Of a stretch of 64,000 bases of DNA, positions 1 to 9,317 are shown one piece after another. The number at the start of each line of letters is the position of its first letter. The stretch's first letter is position 1. The notes beneath the pieces are model-generated. The model searched no databases and had not been told where the DNA came from. It worked only from the letters and a program-made list of their open reading frames with translations. Made by a program: the position numbers and the translations under genes. The stretch is from Streptomyces sp. NBC_01463 (GTDB taxonomy: Bacteria > Actinomycetota > Actinomycetes > Streptomycetales > Streptomycetaceae). The stretch is from NCBI GenBank assembly GCA_036227345.1, contig CP109468.1, positions 5,022,001 to 5,086,000 on the forward strand, read 5' to 3'.

Positions 1-405
1 GCCTTCTCCGGGCTGAAGGCCGGGGCCAGCGGCTTCATGCTCAAGGACGTGCCGCCGGGCGAACTGCTCGCCGCGATCCGTTCCGTGCACAGCGGTGACG
101 CGGTCGTCGCCCCGTCCACCACCCGCCGGCTGCTCGACCGCTTCTCGCCGCTGCTGCCCAGCGGTACGGCCGAACCCCAGCACAAGGACGTCGCCAAGCT
201 CACCGAACGCGAACGCGAGGTGATGCTGCTGGTCGCCCAGGGCCTGTCGAACGGGGAGATCGCGGGGCGCCTGGTGCTCTCCGAGGCGACCGTGAAGACG
301 CACGTCGGCCGCATCCTGACCAAGCTGGGCCTGCGCGACCGCGTGCAGGTCGTCGTCCTCGCGTACGAGACCGGGCTGGTGCGCGCCGGCGGCGGGACGG
401 GCTGA
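1..405 (+). CDS. LuxR/NarL-type response regulator, C-terminal part
   Basis: The reading frame is open from the first base of the window, so the gene starts upstream. The visible part begins with the end of a receiver domain (AGASGFMLKD, with the conserved Lys of the last receiver strand). It continues through a linker into a LuxR/NarL helix-turn-helix domain (LTEREREVMLLVAQGLSNGEIA, then SEATVKTHVGRILTKLGL). Such proteins bind DNA after phosphorylation by a partner histidine kinase. That kinase is not visible here and probably lies upstream. Only the last 134 codons are seen. The family call is firm; the target is unknown. Confidence 0.92.
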   Translation, partial: AFSGLKAGASGFMLKDVPPGELLAAIRSVHSGDAVVAPSTTRRLLDRFSPLLPSGTAEPQHKDVAKLTEREREVMLLVAQGLSNGEIAGRLVLSEATVKTHVGRILTKLGLRDRVQVVVLAYETGLVRAGGGTG

Positions 406-408
406 GCG

Positions 409-1025
409 GTGGCCGGGCTGGTGTGGATCAACGGGCCGTTCGGCGGTGGCGATACGGCAGAACACAGACGGCGTACGAGCTGCAACGCCGGCTGCCGGGC
501 AGCGTGGTCTGCGATCCGGAGCGCGTCGGCTTCGGTCTGCACCGGATGCTGCCGCCCGCGCTGCGCGGTGACTTCCAGGATCTGCCGGCCTGGCGGCAAG
601 GCGTGCACGACATGCTCGCTCTCGCTCTCGACGGGCATCCCGGCACGGTGATCGCCCCGATGACCCTGGTCGACCCCGGCTACTTCGCGGAGATCATCGG
701 ACGGCTGCGCGAGGACGGGCACACCGTGCACCACTTCGCCCTCCTCGCCGAGCGCGAGACGGTGCTGCGGCGGCTGCGCGAACGCGGACTGGGGCGCGGG
801 CTGAAGCGCGAGAGCTTCGCCGTGGCGAAGCTGGACCACTGCCTGGAGCGGCTCGCGGCCCCGGAGTTCGCCGAGCACATCCGTACCGACCGGGTGACGG
901 TCCCGCGGGTCGCCGACCGGATCGCCGGATCGGCGGGGCTCACCCTGCTGCCGGACACGGACAGCGCGCTGCGGCACCGGGTGCGGCGGGCCTGGACGGG
1001 CATCCGGCACATCCGGTTCGACTGA
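409..1025 (+). pseudogene. TmrB-like P-loop ATP/GTP-binding protein, frameshifted at the Walker A motif
   Basis: A GTG at 409 opens a frame reading VWINGPFGGG, the start of a Walker A loop like that of TmrB/AAA-type nucleotide-binding proteins. The frame then becomes nonsense. From about 456 a different frame reads GRTQTAYELQRR and runs cleanly to the stop at 1023-1025. Removing 8 bases around 449-458 would join the two as GPFGGGRTQTAYEL, so the gene looks like an intact TmrB-like gene of about 200 codons with an 8-base insertion. The P-loop Lys would then be Arg, a second defect. An ATG at 423 lies in the downstream frame and could give a 200-residue product without the P-loop. A sequencing error is the main alternative. 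Intact relatives confer tunicamycin-type resistance or bind nucleotides; function here is doubtful. Confidence 0.7.
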
Positions 1026-1050
1026 GACGGGCGCCCTGCACCACCCCGCC

Positions 1051-2163
1051 TCAGCGCAGGATTCCCTCCAGGAAGTCGCTGCCGAGCCGCGCCACCACGG
1101 TCAGGTCCAGCTGGTGCAGTACGTACCGGCCGCGGCGCCGGGTCGTGACCAGGCCGGCCTTCTTGAGCACCGACAGATGGCGGGAGACCTCGGGGGACGT
1201 GATCCCGTTGGAGTCGGCGAGTTCCCCCGTCGTGTACGGCGAGCGCGCGATGTTGCGGCACAGCCGCATCCGCATCGGGTGGGCCAGCGCCTCCATCCTC
1301 AGCTGGAGCAGCTCGACGGAGGCGGGGGAGGGGAGCTCGGGGCGGTGCACCGGGTAGTGGATCACCGGGCGCCAGCCGGGGGCGTGCAGCACCATCAGAT
1401 GCGGCCAGCCGAAGCTGGTCGGGATGAGGGTGAGTCCGGGGCCGACGGCCGGGTCGGTCGCGTCGGTCGAGCCCTCGGTCAGCTTGTCGACGCTGACCCG
1501 CTTCCCGTCGTCGTCGACGGCGAGCGCGGTGGAGACCGCGCCCATCGCCTCACCGATCCCCTTGTGGCGCAGCAGATCCGTCTTGTGCCGGGCGTCGGCC
1601 ACCAGCTGGACGCGGATCCGCCGCCAGGTGTCCGCGAAGAACGCCTGGTCGCAGTCCTCGAACAGGCGGCGGATCCAGCGGCGCACGGAGGCGGGGTCGG
1701 CCAGCAGCTGCTGGGTGAACTCCGTCTGCTGCGGGCCGCGCGCCGCCGCCATGTCCAGGGCCCGGGCGCGCATGCCGGGATCGACGAGGGGCGAGGGTGC
1801 CCCGGCCCCGTAGAGACTGGCGCAGGTGAACTCCAGGGCGGCGGAGACGAACCGCTCGTCGTCCAGCCGGTCCAGGATGTCCAGGTCCTCGGCCAGGTCG
1901 GCGCCCGTCCTGCCGTTGCCGCCACGGACCCCCGCGAACGGCATGAAGACGTCCGAGAACGTGTTCCGCCACAGGAAGTCGGCCTCGTGCAGCCGGTCGG
2001 CCAGATCGGGCTCCAGCGCCGTGGTGGTGGCCGTCGCCCAGCCGTGCAGACCCGGATGGTGCCCGGGCTCGGAGAGCGCGTGCAGGGCCAGTCCCAGCTC
2101 GGCGAGGGGGGAGGTCTCGAAGACGATGCTCCCGGGGCCGAGGCCCGCGATGTCGATGGTCAC
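1051..2163 (-). CDS. ArsR-type HTH transcriptional regulator with DUF5937-like N-terminal domain
   Basis: The product is about 370 residues. The last 90 form an ArsR-type winged helix: ALAHPMRMRLCRNIARSP, GELADSNGITSPEVSRHLSVL as the helix-turn-helix, then RRRGRYVLHQL as the wing. The long N-terminal part has the conserved look of DUF5937 (PLAELGLALHALSEPGHHP, DFLWRNTFSDVFMPF), common in actinomycetes and of unknown ligand. I chose the GTG at 2163 because GGAGGG lies 7-8 bases before it; a GTG at 2169 directly abuts that Shine-Dalgarno. A perfect 20-bp palindrome lies upstream (2198-2240) and could be its operator. It is convergent with the broken TmrB-like gene. No metal-binding Cys pair is visible in the recognition helix, so it is probably not a metal sensor. 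Confidence 0.85.
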   Translation of the reverse strand: MTIDIAGLGPGSIVFETSPLAELGLALHALSEPGHHPGLHGWATATTTALEPDLADRLHEADFLWRNTFSDVFMPFAGVRGGNGRTGADLAEDLDILDRLDDERFVSAALEFTCASLYGAGAPSPLVDPGMRARALDMAAARGPQQTEFTQQLLADPASVRRWIRRLFEDCDQAFFADTWRRIRVQLVADARHKTDLLRHKGIGEAMGAVSTALAVDDDGKRVSVDKLTEGSTDATDPAVGPGLTLIPTSFGWPHLMVLHAPGWRPVIHYPVHRPELPSPASVELLQLRMEALAHPMRMRLCRNIARSPYTTGELADSNGITSPEVSRHLSVLKKAGLVTTRRRGRYVLHQLDLTVVARLGSDFLEGILR

Positions 2164-2197
2164 GCTCACCCCTCCATGGTGAGGGGTCGGCGCGACG

Positions 2198-2240
2198 GCC
2201 CGGCCCCCGATTGACGGCAGCCGTCAATCGGGGGCCGGGC
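2198..2240. promoter_or_regulatory. Perfect 20-bp inverted repeat with 3-base loop
   Basis: Bases 2198-2217 are exactly complementary to 2221-2240, with only CAG between them. The palindrome lies 9 bp after the stop of the aldolase-like gene and about 35 bp before the start of the ArsR-type gene, both on the minus strand. There is no T-run after it on that strand. It may be an intrinsic terminator of the I-shaped kind, or an operator for the adjacent regulator, or both. Confidence 0.7.
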
Positions 2241-2248
2241 GCGGGGGC

Positions 2249-3466
2249 TCAGCCCTGTGCGGTCACCCGCTTCACGAAGTCCGCCGCCGCGGTACGGACG
2301 TCCGCCGCCGTCCACTCCAGCGCCGCCTCCGACACCGTGACCTCCGTGAACGACAGCTCGGGCGGTCCCGCGGGGGCCGGGTACCACTTGCGGAACAGCG
2401 CCACGCCCGTCTCCTCCGCCTGCCGCACGGACGCCTCGTCCAGCACCTGCGCCGGGTACGGCAGCCAGACCTGGAACTGATGGGTGTGCGGCGGCTCCGG
2501 ATGCACCCGGGACCACGGGGCGCCGGACCGCTCGAACTCCTCGGCCAGCGCCGCGGCGACCACCTTCGCCTGCGCCACGTACGACGGCAGCTTCGGCAGC
2601 TCCCGGTCCAGGCCGATCAGCGCGGCGAGCGCCGCCGGGAACTGCTGGAACAGCTGGCCGCCGTACCGGTGCCGCCAGGTGCGGGCCTCCTCGGCCAGCG
2701 AGGCGGAACCGGCGAGCGCCGCCCCGGAGATCCCGCCGAGGGTCTTGTAGAACGACACGTACACACTGTCCGCGAGCCCGGCGATCTCCGGCAGTCCGCG
2801 CCCGAACCGGGGCACGCACTCCCACAGCCGCGCCCCGTCGAAGTGCACCACCGCGTCGCGCTCCCGGGCGGCCGCCACCACCGCCTCCAGCTCCTCCCAC
2901 GTGGGCAGGACGAAGCCCGCGTCGCGCAGCGGCAGCTCCAGCATCAGGGTGCCGAACGGCTCGGCGAAGTCGCGGATCTCGTCCGCCGTGGGCAGCCGCC
3001 GCTCGGACGTCGGGTGGACCGTGCGCAGCCCGCTGACGGCCGACAGGGCACCGCGCTCGTGCACCTCGGGGTGGGCGAGGGGGTGCAGGGCCACCGTCGG
3101 GTTGCCGGTGCGTCCGGCCCAGCAGCGCAGCGCGACCTGCTGCGCCATCGTCCCGGTGGGGAAGAACACGGCGGCCTCGGTGCCCAGCAGCGCGGCGATC
3201 CGCTCCTCCAGCTCGGCGACGACGCCGTCGCCGTAGATGTCGGCGGGCCGGTCGAGATCGGTGACCGTGGCCGCGCCCGCGGTCAGGGACGCCAGCTGCT
3301 CGCCGAGCGACCGGTCCACCGGCGGCCGGGACAGGATCCGCTCGGCCTGGCGCCACGCGGTGATGCGGCGCAGCCGCTGCCGGTCCTCGTCCTCGTCCCG
3401 GTGTCCGCCCGGGAGCCGGGCCCCGTCCGCCGCCTCGTCGCGCACCTGCTCGTATTCGTCTGCCAT
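2249..3466 (-). CDS. Threonine-aldolase/beta-eliminating-lyase family PLP enzyme
   Basis: This 405-residue protein belongs to fold-type I PLP enzymes of the low-specificity threonine aldolase group, which cleave beta-hydroxy amino acids to glycine and an aldehyde. The sequence shows FFPTGTMAQQVALRCW near the cofactor phosphate, an AVVHFDGARLWE segment with the cofactor Asp, and SFYKTLGG with the presumed Schiff-base Lys. An N-terminal acidic extension of about 60 residues (MADEYEQVRDEAADG onward) precedes the usual domain. The ATG at 3466 is used because the frame upstream loses all similarity. A GATGAT -10-like element lies 6 bases before it and there is no clear Shine-Dalgarno. The exact substrate is not known. 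Confidence 0.88.
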   Translation of the reverse strand: MADEYEQVRDEAADGARLPGGHRDEDEDRQRLRRITAWRQAERILSRPPVDRSLGEQLASLTAGAATVTDLDRPADIYGDGVVAELEERIAALLGTEAAVFFPTGTMAQQVALRCWAGRTGNPTVALHPLAHPEVHERGALSAVSGLRTVHPTSERRLPTADEIRDFAEPFGTLMLELPLRDAGFVLPTWEELEAVVAAARERDAVVHFDGARLWECVPRFGRGLPEIAGLADSVYVSFYKTLGGISGAALAGSASLAEEARTWRHRYGGQLFQQFPAALAALIGLDRELPKLPSYVAQAKVVAAALAEEFERSGAPWSRVHPEPPHTHQFQVWLPYPAQVLDEASVRQAEETGVALFRKWYPAPAGPPELSFTEVTVSEAALEWTAADVRTAAADFVKRVTAQG

Positions 3467-3632
3467 GGGACGATCATCACGCAGAACGCAGTGCCTGCCC
3501 ATCGGGTTACGGGCGCCCCCGGGGGGTTTCCCACAGCCTGTGGACAGCCGGAAGCCCGGGCGAAACGCTGGCGTAGCATGCAGAGAAGTCGTCCGGTACC
3601 CCCCGCGGACTGGAACGGAAGGCCACTGCCGC

Positions 3633-4598
3633 GTGAATGCAACAGCCCCCAAGGAGCCCCTCGACGCGAGGGACCGACCCGCCCGGCTCACCGTCGGCGT
3701 CGTGGGAGCGGGCCGTGTCGGCCCCGCCCTCGCCGCCTCGCTCGCCCTCGCCGGGCACCGCCCGGTCGCCGTGTCGGGCGTCTCCGACGCCTCGGTGCGC
3801 CGCGCCGCGGCCCTGCTTCCCGACGTCCCCCTCGTAACGCCCGCCGAGGTCCTGGCGCGCGCCGAACTGGTGCTGCTGACGGTGCCCGACGACGCCCTGC
3901 CGGGGCTCGTCGAGGGCCTCGCCGAGACCGGTGCGGTCCGCCCCGGCCAGCTGATCGTCCATACCTCGGGGCGGTACGGGACGAAGGTGCTCGACCCCGC
4001 GCTGCGGGCCGGCGCCCTCCCGCTCGCCCTGCACCCCGCGATGACCTTCACCGGCACCTCCGTGGACATCCAGCGGCTGGCCGGCTGCTCCTTCGGGGTC
4101 ACCGCCCCCGAGCCGCTGAGGCTCGCCGCGGAGGCCCTGGTCATCGAGATGGGCGGCGAGCCCGAGTGGATCGCCGAGGAGTCCCGCCCGCTCTACCACG
4201 CCGCCCTCGCCCTCGGCGCGAACCACCTGGTCACCCTGGTCGCCCAGTCCATGGAGCTGCTGCGCACGGCGGGGGTCGCCGCCCCCGACCGGATGCTCGG
4301 CCCGCTGCTCGGCGCCGCGCTCGACAACGCCCTGCGCTCCGGTGACGCCGCGCTGACCGGCCCGGTCGCCCGCGGCGACGCCGGCACGGTCGCCGCGCAC
4401 ATCGGGGAGCTGCGCGCGCACGCCCCGCAGACGGTGGCCGGTTACGTCGCGATGGCCCGCGCCACCGCCGACCGCGCCCTCGCCCACGGCATGCTCAAGC
4501 CGGAGTTCGCAGAGGACCTGCTCGGCGTCCTGGCCGACGGCTCCGCGGACCCGGGCACCGCCGGAAGCACCGGCACCGGACCGGAGGAGTCCCGATGA
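3633..4598 (+). CDS. Rossmann-fold/DUF2520 protein upstream of panC
   Basis: The 321-residue product starts with a dinucleotide-binding fold ([22 protein letters not shown]) and continues into a DUF2520-type helical domain ([29 protein letters not shown]). This is the architecture of 6-phosphogluconate-dehydrogenase-like and ketopantoate-reductase-like oxidoreductases. Its stop overlaps the panC start by 4 bases, so it is translationally coupled to pantothenate synthesis. A ketopantoate or pantoate reductase role is attractive but is inference only. The GTG at 3633 was chosen because conservation begins there; an upstream GGAACGGAAGG may serve as ribosome binding site. Confidence 0.85.
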   Translation: MNATAPKEPLDARDRPARLTVGVVGAGRVGPALAASLALAGHRPVAVSGVSDASVRRAAALLPDVPLVTPAEVLARAELVLLTVPDDALPGLVEGLAETGAVRPGQLIVHTSGRYGTKVLDPALRAGALPLALHPAMTFTGTSVDIQRLAGCSFGVTAPEPLRLAAEALVIEMGGEPEWIAEESRPLYHAALALGANHLVTLVAQSMELLRTAGVAAPDRMLGPLLGAALDNALRSGDAALTGPVARGDAGTVAAHIGELRAHAPQTVAGYVAMARATADRALAHGMLKPEFAEDLLGVLADGSADPGTAGSTGTGPEESR

Positions 4599-5635
4599 CC
4601 GAATCCGCCGCCACCCTGCTCCGCACCGCGGCCGAGCTGGCGACGTACGCCCCCGGCACGGAGCCGGACGGCTCGGCCGCCGCGTCCCGGGGCGAGCGGG
4701 CCGTCGTCATGACGATGGGCGCCCTGCACGAGGGCCACGCCTCCCTGATCCACACCGCACGCGCGATGGCCGGCCCGGCCGGCCAGGTCGTCGTCACGGT
4801 CTTCGTCAACCCGCTCCAGTTCGGGGAGGCGGCCGACCTCGACCGCTACCCGCGCACCCTGGACGCGGACCTCTCGGTGGCCGGCGCGGCCGGCGCCGAC
4901 GCGGTGTTCGCGCCGTCCGTCGACGAGGTCTACCCCGGCGGCGAGCCGCAGGTGCGGATCTCGGCGGGCCCGATGGGCGAGCGCCTCGAAGGCGCCTCGC
5001 GCCCCGGGCACTTCGACGGGATGCTCACCGTCGTCGCCAAGATGCTCCACCTCACCCGTCCCGACGTCGCCTTCTTCGGGCAGAAGGACGCCCAGCAGCT
5101 GGCGCTGATCCGCCGCATGGTGCGCGATCTGAACTTCCCGGTGGAGATCGTGGGCGTGGAGACGGCCCGGGAGCCGGACGGGCTCGCGCTCTCCAGCCGC
5201 AACCGTTTCCTCGACCCGCACGAGCGCCACACCGCGCTCGCCCTGTCCGGCGCCCTGTTCGCGGCCCGGGACCGGCTCGCCGCCCAGCAGGCGCTGCACG
5301 CCCGCGCGCAGACCACCGGGGCCACGGAGGACCGGGCCGCCGGGCTCACCCGGCTCGGCGAGGCCAGACTGGCCGCCGACGCCCAGGCCGTCGCCCGCGC
5401 CCGGCCGGACGGCGGCCCCGCCGCGGTGCGCGCCGCCGCCCGCTCGATCCTGGACGACGCGGCGTCCGCACAGCCCCCGCTCGACCTCGACTACCTGGCG
5501 CTCGTGGACCCGGCGGACTTCACCGAGATCCCCGACGACCGCACCGCGGGCGACGCGATCCTCGCCGTCGCCGCACGGGTGGGCGCCACCCGCCTCATCG
5601 ACAACATCCCGCTGACCTTCGGAGCCACCCCGTGA
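4595..5635 (+). CDS. panC: Pantothenate synthetase PanC
   Basis: PanC joins pantoate and beta-alanine with ATP to give pantothenate, the precursor of CoA, in the cytoplasm. Visible signatures are [17 protein letters not shown] (the HIGH-like nucleotide motif), [41 protein letters not shown] and [10 protein letters not shown] (KMSKS-equivalent loop). At 346 residues it is longer than the usual 280 or so. The extra length is an Ala-rich insertion at about residues 215-275, rich in charged residues and seen in other Streptomyces. The ATG overlaps the upstream stop as ATGA. It overlaps nadB in the same way, so CoA and NAD precursor genes are co-translated. Confidence 0.97.
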   Translation: MTESAATLLRTAAELATYAPGTEPDGSAAASRGERAVVMTMGALHEGHASLIHTARAMAGPAGQVVVTVFVNPLQFGEAADLDRYPRTLDADLSVAGAAGADAVFAPSVDEVYPGGEPQVRISAGPMGERLEGASRPGHFDGMLTVVAKMLHLTRPDVAFFGQKDAQQLALIRRMVRDLNFPVEIVGVETAREPDGLALSSRNRFLDPHERHTALALSGALFAARDRLAAQQALHARAQTTGATEDRAAGLTRLGEARLAADAQAVARARPDGGPAAVRAAARSILDDAASAQPPLDLDYLALVDPADFTEIPDDRTAGDAILAVAARVGATRLIDNIPLTFGATP

Positions 5636-7365
5636 CCGGAATACGGCTGACCGCCCCCGCCCCCGGCTGGTCCATCGACGCCGATGTCGTGGTCGTCGGT
5701 TCCGGCGTCGCCGGACTCACCACCGCGCTGCGCTGCGCCGCCGCCGGCCTCGCCACCGTCGTCGTCACCAAGGCCCGCCTCGACGACGGCTCCACCCGCT
5801 GGGCCCAGGGCGGCGTCGCTGCCGCGCTCGGCGAGGGCGACACCCCCGAGCAGCACCTGGACGACACCCTGGTCGCCGGTGCGGGCCTCTGCGACGAGGC
5901 GGCGGTGCGCACCCTGGTCACCGAGGGACCCGACGCGGTGCGCCGGCTCATCGGCACCGGTGCCCACTTCGACACCACGGACGACGGCGACATCGCGCTG
6001 ACCCGCGAGGGCGGCCACCACCGCCGCCGCATCGCCCACGCGGGCGGCGACGCGACCGGTGCGGAGATCTCCCGCGCCCTGGTCGAAGCGGTCCGCGAGG
6101 CCGCCCTGCACACCGTCGAGAACGCCCTCGTGCTCGACCTCCTCACCGACGCCGAGGGCCGTACCGCGGGCGTCACCCTGCACGTCATGGGCGAGGGCCA
6201 GCACGACGGCGTCGGCGCGGTCAACGCCCCCGCGGTGGTCCTCGCCACCGGTGGCATGGGCCAGGTCTTCTCCGCCACCACCAACCCGCCGGTCTCCACC
6301 GGCGACGGGGTGGCGCTCGCGCTGCGGGCCGGCGCGGAGGTCTCGGACCTCGAATTCGTCCAGTTCCACCCCACGGTCCTCTTCCTCGGCAGCGGCGCCG
6401 AGGGCCAGCAGCCGCTCGTCTCGGAAGCGGTACGGGGCGAGGGCGCCCACCTCGTCGACGCGCACGGGACGCGGTTCATGGTCGGGCAGCACGAACTGGC
6501 GGAGCTGGCCCCGCGCGACATCGTCGCCAAGGCCATCACCCGCCAGATGCAGCTGCACGGCACCGAGCACATGTACCTCGACGCCCGCCACTTCGGCGCC
6601 GAGATGTGGGAGCAGCGCTTCCCCACGATCCTGGCCGCCTGCCGGGCCCACGGCATCGACCCGGTCACCGAGGCGATACCGATCGCCCCGGCCGCGCACC
6701 ACGCATCCGGTGGCGTCCGTACCGACCTGCGGGGCCGCACCACCGTGCCCGGCCTGTACGCCTGCGGCGAGGTCGCGTGCACCGGGGTGCACGGCGCGAA
6801 CCGGCTGGCGTCCAACTCGCTCCTGGAAGGGCTCGTCTTCGCCGAGCGCATCGCGGCGGACATCGTCGAGGAGCGGCCCCGCGCGGGCGAGGCCGTCAGC
6901 ACGGACCCCGCGCCCTCCCCGCTCATGGCCCCCGAGGCGCGGACCACGATCCAGCGCATCATGACCCGCGGCGCCGGTGTCCTGCGCTCGGCGGACAGCC
7001 TCGTCACCGCGGCGGACGAGCTGGAGGACCTGCACCGCAGCGCGGCCCTGCGGGCCGGGGCGGCCGACCCGAAGGCCGCGGTGCCCGGCGTCGACGCCTG
7101 GGAGGTCACCAACCTGCTCCTGGTCTCCCGGGTCCTGGTCGCCGCCGCCCGGCAGCGCGAGGAGACCCGCGGCTGCCACTGGCGCAAGGACCGGCCCGAG
7201 CGCGACGACGAGAACTGGCGCCGCCATCTCGTCGTGCGGCTCACCCCGGACCGGCAGCTGGTCCTCCGTCGGACGGATACCGAGGCGTTCGGGCCCGTAC
7301 AGCCGTCCGGGGCAGCAGACTGCGCAGCAACAGGCACCACCCACCCCACTCCCGAGGAGCCGTAA
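5632..7365 (+). CDS. nadB: L-aspartate oxidase NadB
   Basis: NadB is a flavoprotein that oxidises L-aspartate to iminoaspartate, the first step of de novo NAD synthesis. The N-terminus has the FAD-binding motif [20 protein letters not shown]. It is followed by [27 protein letters not shown] (fumarate-reductase-like active site region), the HHASGGV segment, and [19 protein letters not shown]. The C-terminal helical domain ends near residue 560 ([14 protein letters not shown]). The length, 577 residues, is slightly above the E. coli enzyme. The GTG start overlaps the panC stop by 4 bases (GTGA). No nadA lies in this cluster, so quinolinate synthase must be elsewhere. Confidence 0.97.
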   Translation: MTGIRLTAPAPGWSIDADVVVVGSGVAGLTTALRCAAAGLATVVVTKARLDDGSTRWAQGGVAAALGEGDTPEQHLDDTLVAGAGLCDEAAVRTLVTEGPDAVRRLIGTGAHFDTTDDGDIALTREGGHHRRRIAHAGGDATGAEISRALVEAVREAALHTVENALVLDLLTDAEGRTAGVTLHVMGEGQHDGVGAVNAPAVVLATGGMGQVFSATTNPPVSTGDGVALALRAGAEVSDLEFVQFHPTVLFLGSGAEGQQPLVSEAVRGEGAHLVDAHGTRFMVGQHELAELAPRDIVAKAITRQMQLHGTEHMYLDARHFGAEMWEQRFPTILAACRAHGIDPVTEAIPIAPAAHHASGGVRTDLRGRTTVPGLYACGEVACTGVHGANRLASNSLLEGLVFAERIAADIVEERPRAGEAVSTDPAPSPLMAPEARTTIQRIMTRGAGVLRSADSLVTAADELEDLHRSAALRAGAADPKAAVPGVDAWEVTNLLLVSRVLVAAARQREETRGCHWRKDRPERDDENWRRHLVVRLTPDRQLVLRRTDTEAFGPVQPSGAADCAATGTTHPTPEEP

Positions 7366-7367
7366 CC

Positions 7368-8411
7368 GTGAGCACGCCCGAAGAGAATCCGCGCCCCACA
7401 CCCGTGGACGTACCGCTGATCCAGATCGGCGCGCCCGCACCTGCCGCGGGCGGCTGCGGTGACGGCTGCGGCTGCGGCGGGGAGGACGGCTACGACCTGG
7501 ACGCGCTGGAGTGCGGACTGGACCCCGCGCTCGCCCAGCTCCTGGCCGCGGCGGGCCTGGACCCGGTCACCGTCGAGGACGTCGCGCACGTCGCCATCGA
7601 GGAGGACCTCGACGGCGGGGTGGACGTCACGACCGTCGCCACCGTCCCCGAGGACGCGGTGGCCACCGGCGACTTCACCGCCCGTGAGGCGGGCGTCGTG
7701 GCCGGTCTGCGCGTCGCCGAGGCCGTGCTGTCCATCGTCTGCACGGACGAGTTCGAGGTCGAGCGGCACGTCGAGGACGGCGACCGTGTCGCCCCCGGGC
7801 AGAAGCTGCTGACGGTCACCACCCGCACCCGCGACCTGCTGACCGGCGAGCGCAGCGCGCTCAACCTGCTGTGCCGGCTCTCCGGCATCGCGACCGCCAC
7901 CCGTGCCTGGGCCGATGTGCTGGAGGGCACCAGGGCCAAGGTCCGTGACACCCGCAAGACGACGCCCGGCCTGCGCGCCCTGGAGAAGTACGCGGTGCGC
8001 TGCGGCGGCGGCGTCAACCACCGGATGTCGCTGTCCGACGCCGCGCTGGTCAAGGACAACCACGTGATCGCGGCGGGCGGCGTCGCCGAGGCCTTCAAGC
8101 GGGTCAGGGACGAGTTCCCGGACCTCGCGATCGAGGTCGAGGTCGACACGATGCAGCAGGTCACCGAGGTCCTGGACGCGGGAGCCGACCTGATCCTGCT
8201 GGACAACTTCACCCCGTCGCAGACCGCCGAGGCCGTCGCGCTCGTCGGCGGCCGCGCGGTCCTGGAGTCCTCGGGCCGGCTGTCCCTGGACTCCGCCCGC
8301 GCGTACGCGGACGCGGGCGTGGACTACCTGGCGGTCGGCGCGCTGACCCACTCCTCGCCGATCCTCGACATCGGCCTGGACTTCCGCGACTCCGACGGGG
8401 CCGGCGCCTGA
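7368..8411 (+). CDS. nadC: Nicotinate-nucleotide pyrophosphorylase NadC
   Basis: NadC converts quinolinate and PRPP to nicotinate mononucleotide with loss of CO2. Family signatures are EEDLDGGVDVTT, ERSALNLLCRLSGIAT, VRDTRKTTPGLRALEKYAV, GGGVNHRMSLSD, VKDNHV and ADLILLDNF. The GTG at 7368 lies 2 bases after the nadB stop and follows GAGGAG. The predicted N-terminus has about 55 residues before the catalytic domain and includes a Gly/Cys stretch (AAGGCGDGCGCGGEDG, about residues 25-40) that is not part of the canonical fold. That extension could bind metal or be dispensable. The gene overlaps coaX by one base. Confidence 0.96.
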   Translation: MSTPEENPRPTPVDVPLIQIGAPAPAAGGCGDGCGCGGEDGYDLDALECGLDPALAQLLAAAGLDPVTVEDVAHVAIEEDLDGGVDVTTVATVPEDAVATGDFTAREAGVVAGLRVAEAVLSIVCTDEFEVERHVEDGDRVAPGQKLLTVTTRTRDLLTGERSALNLLCRLSGIATATRAWADVLEGTRAKVRDTRKTTPGLRALEKYAVRCGGGVNHRMSLSDAALVKDNHVIAAGGVAEAFKRVRDEFPDLAIEVEVDTMQQVTEVLDAGADLILLDNFTPSQTAEAVALVGGRAVLESSGRLSLDSARAYADAGVDYLAVGALTHSSPILDIGLDFRDSDGAGA

Positions 8412-9208
8412 TGCTGCTCACCATCGACGTCGGCAACACCCACACGGTCCTCGGCCTGTTCGACGGTGAGGAGATCGTCGAGCACTGGCGGATCTCCACC
8501 GACGCACGGCGCACCGCGGACGAGCTCGCGGTCCTCCTCCAGGGCCTGATGGGCATGCACCCGCTGCTGGGCATGGAGCTGGGCGACGGCATCGAGGGCA
8601 TCGCCATCTGCTCCACCGTCCCGGCCGTCCTGCACGAGCTGCGCGAGGTGACCCGCCGCTACTACGGCGACGTCCCCGCCGTCCTCGTCGAGCCGGGCAT
8701 CAAGACCGGCGTGCCGATCCTCATGGACAACCCGAAGGAGGTCGGCGCGGACCGCATCATCAACGCGGTCGCCGCCGTCGACCTGTACGGCGGTCCGGCG
8801 ATCGTCGTCGACTTCGGCACGGCCACCACCTTCGACGCGGTGTCCGCCCGGGGGGAGTACACCGGCGGTGTCATCGCGCCCGGTATCGAGATCTCGGTCG
8901 AGGCGCTCGGCGTCAAGGGCGCCCAGCTGCGCAAGATCGAACTGGCCCGGCCGCGCAGCGTGATCGGGAAGAACACCGTCGAGGCCATGCAGGCGGGCAT
9001 CATCTACGGCTTCGCCGGCCAGGTCGACGGTGTCGTCGGACGCATGAAGAAGGAACTGGCGGCCGACCCCGACGACGTCACCGTCATCGCGACCGGCGGC
9101 CTTGCTCCGATGGTGCTGAACGAGTCCTCGGTCATCGACGAGCACGAGCCCTGGCTGACGCTCATCGGGCTGCGCCTGGTGTACGAGCGGAACGTGTCGC
9201 GCCTGTAG
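8411..9208 (+). CDS. coaX: Type III pantothenate kinase CoaX
   Basis: CoaX phosphorylates pantothenate, the first step of CoA assembly from the product of panC four genes upstream. The product has 265 residues and the ASKHA-fold signatures MLLTIDVGNTHTVLGLF (phosphate-1 loop), KEVGADRIINAVA, VVDFGTATTFD (phosphate-2 loop), GGVIAPGIEIS and VIATGGLAP. The ATG overlaps the nadC TGA by one base (TGATG), giving strict translational coupling. It is the last gene of the CoA/NAD operon; the next gene has its own leaderless-type start. Confidence 0.97.
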   Translation: MLLTIDVGNTHTVLGLFDGEEIVEHWRISTDARRTADELAVLLQGLMGMHPLLGMELGDGIEGIAICSTVPAVLHELREVTRRYYGDVPAVLVEPGIKTGVPILMDNPKEVGADRIINAVAAVDLYGGPAIVVDFGTATTFDAVSARGEYTGGVIAPGIEISVEALGVKGAQLRKIELARPRSVIGKNTVEAMQAGIIYGFAGQVDGVVGRMKKELAADPDDVTVIATGGLAPMVLNESSVIDEHEPWLTLIGLRLVYERNVSRL

Positions 9209-9317
9209 CCGCGCGGCCCCGAACCGGGAGGTTCCCGGCGCGGTGGCTCACCGGAGCCGCCGCGCCGCCGACGGCCAGTTAAACGGATTTTGTCCATTTA
9301 GCACGTATTGTCGCGCT

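Noticed and set aside
5595..8351. 918-codon minus-strand frame across nadB-nadC
   Set aside because: High G+C third positions of the real genes create long antisense frames; no start or domain supports it.
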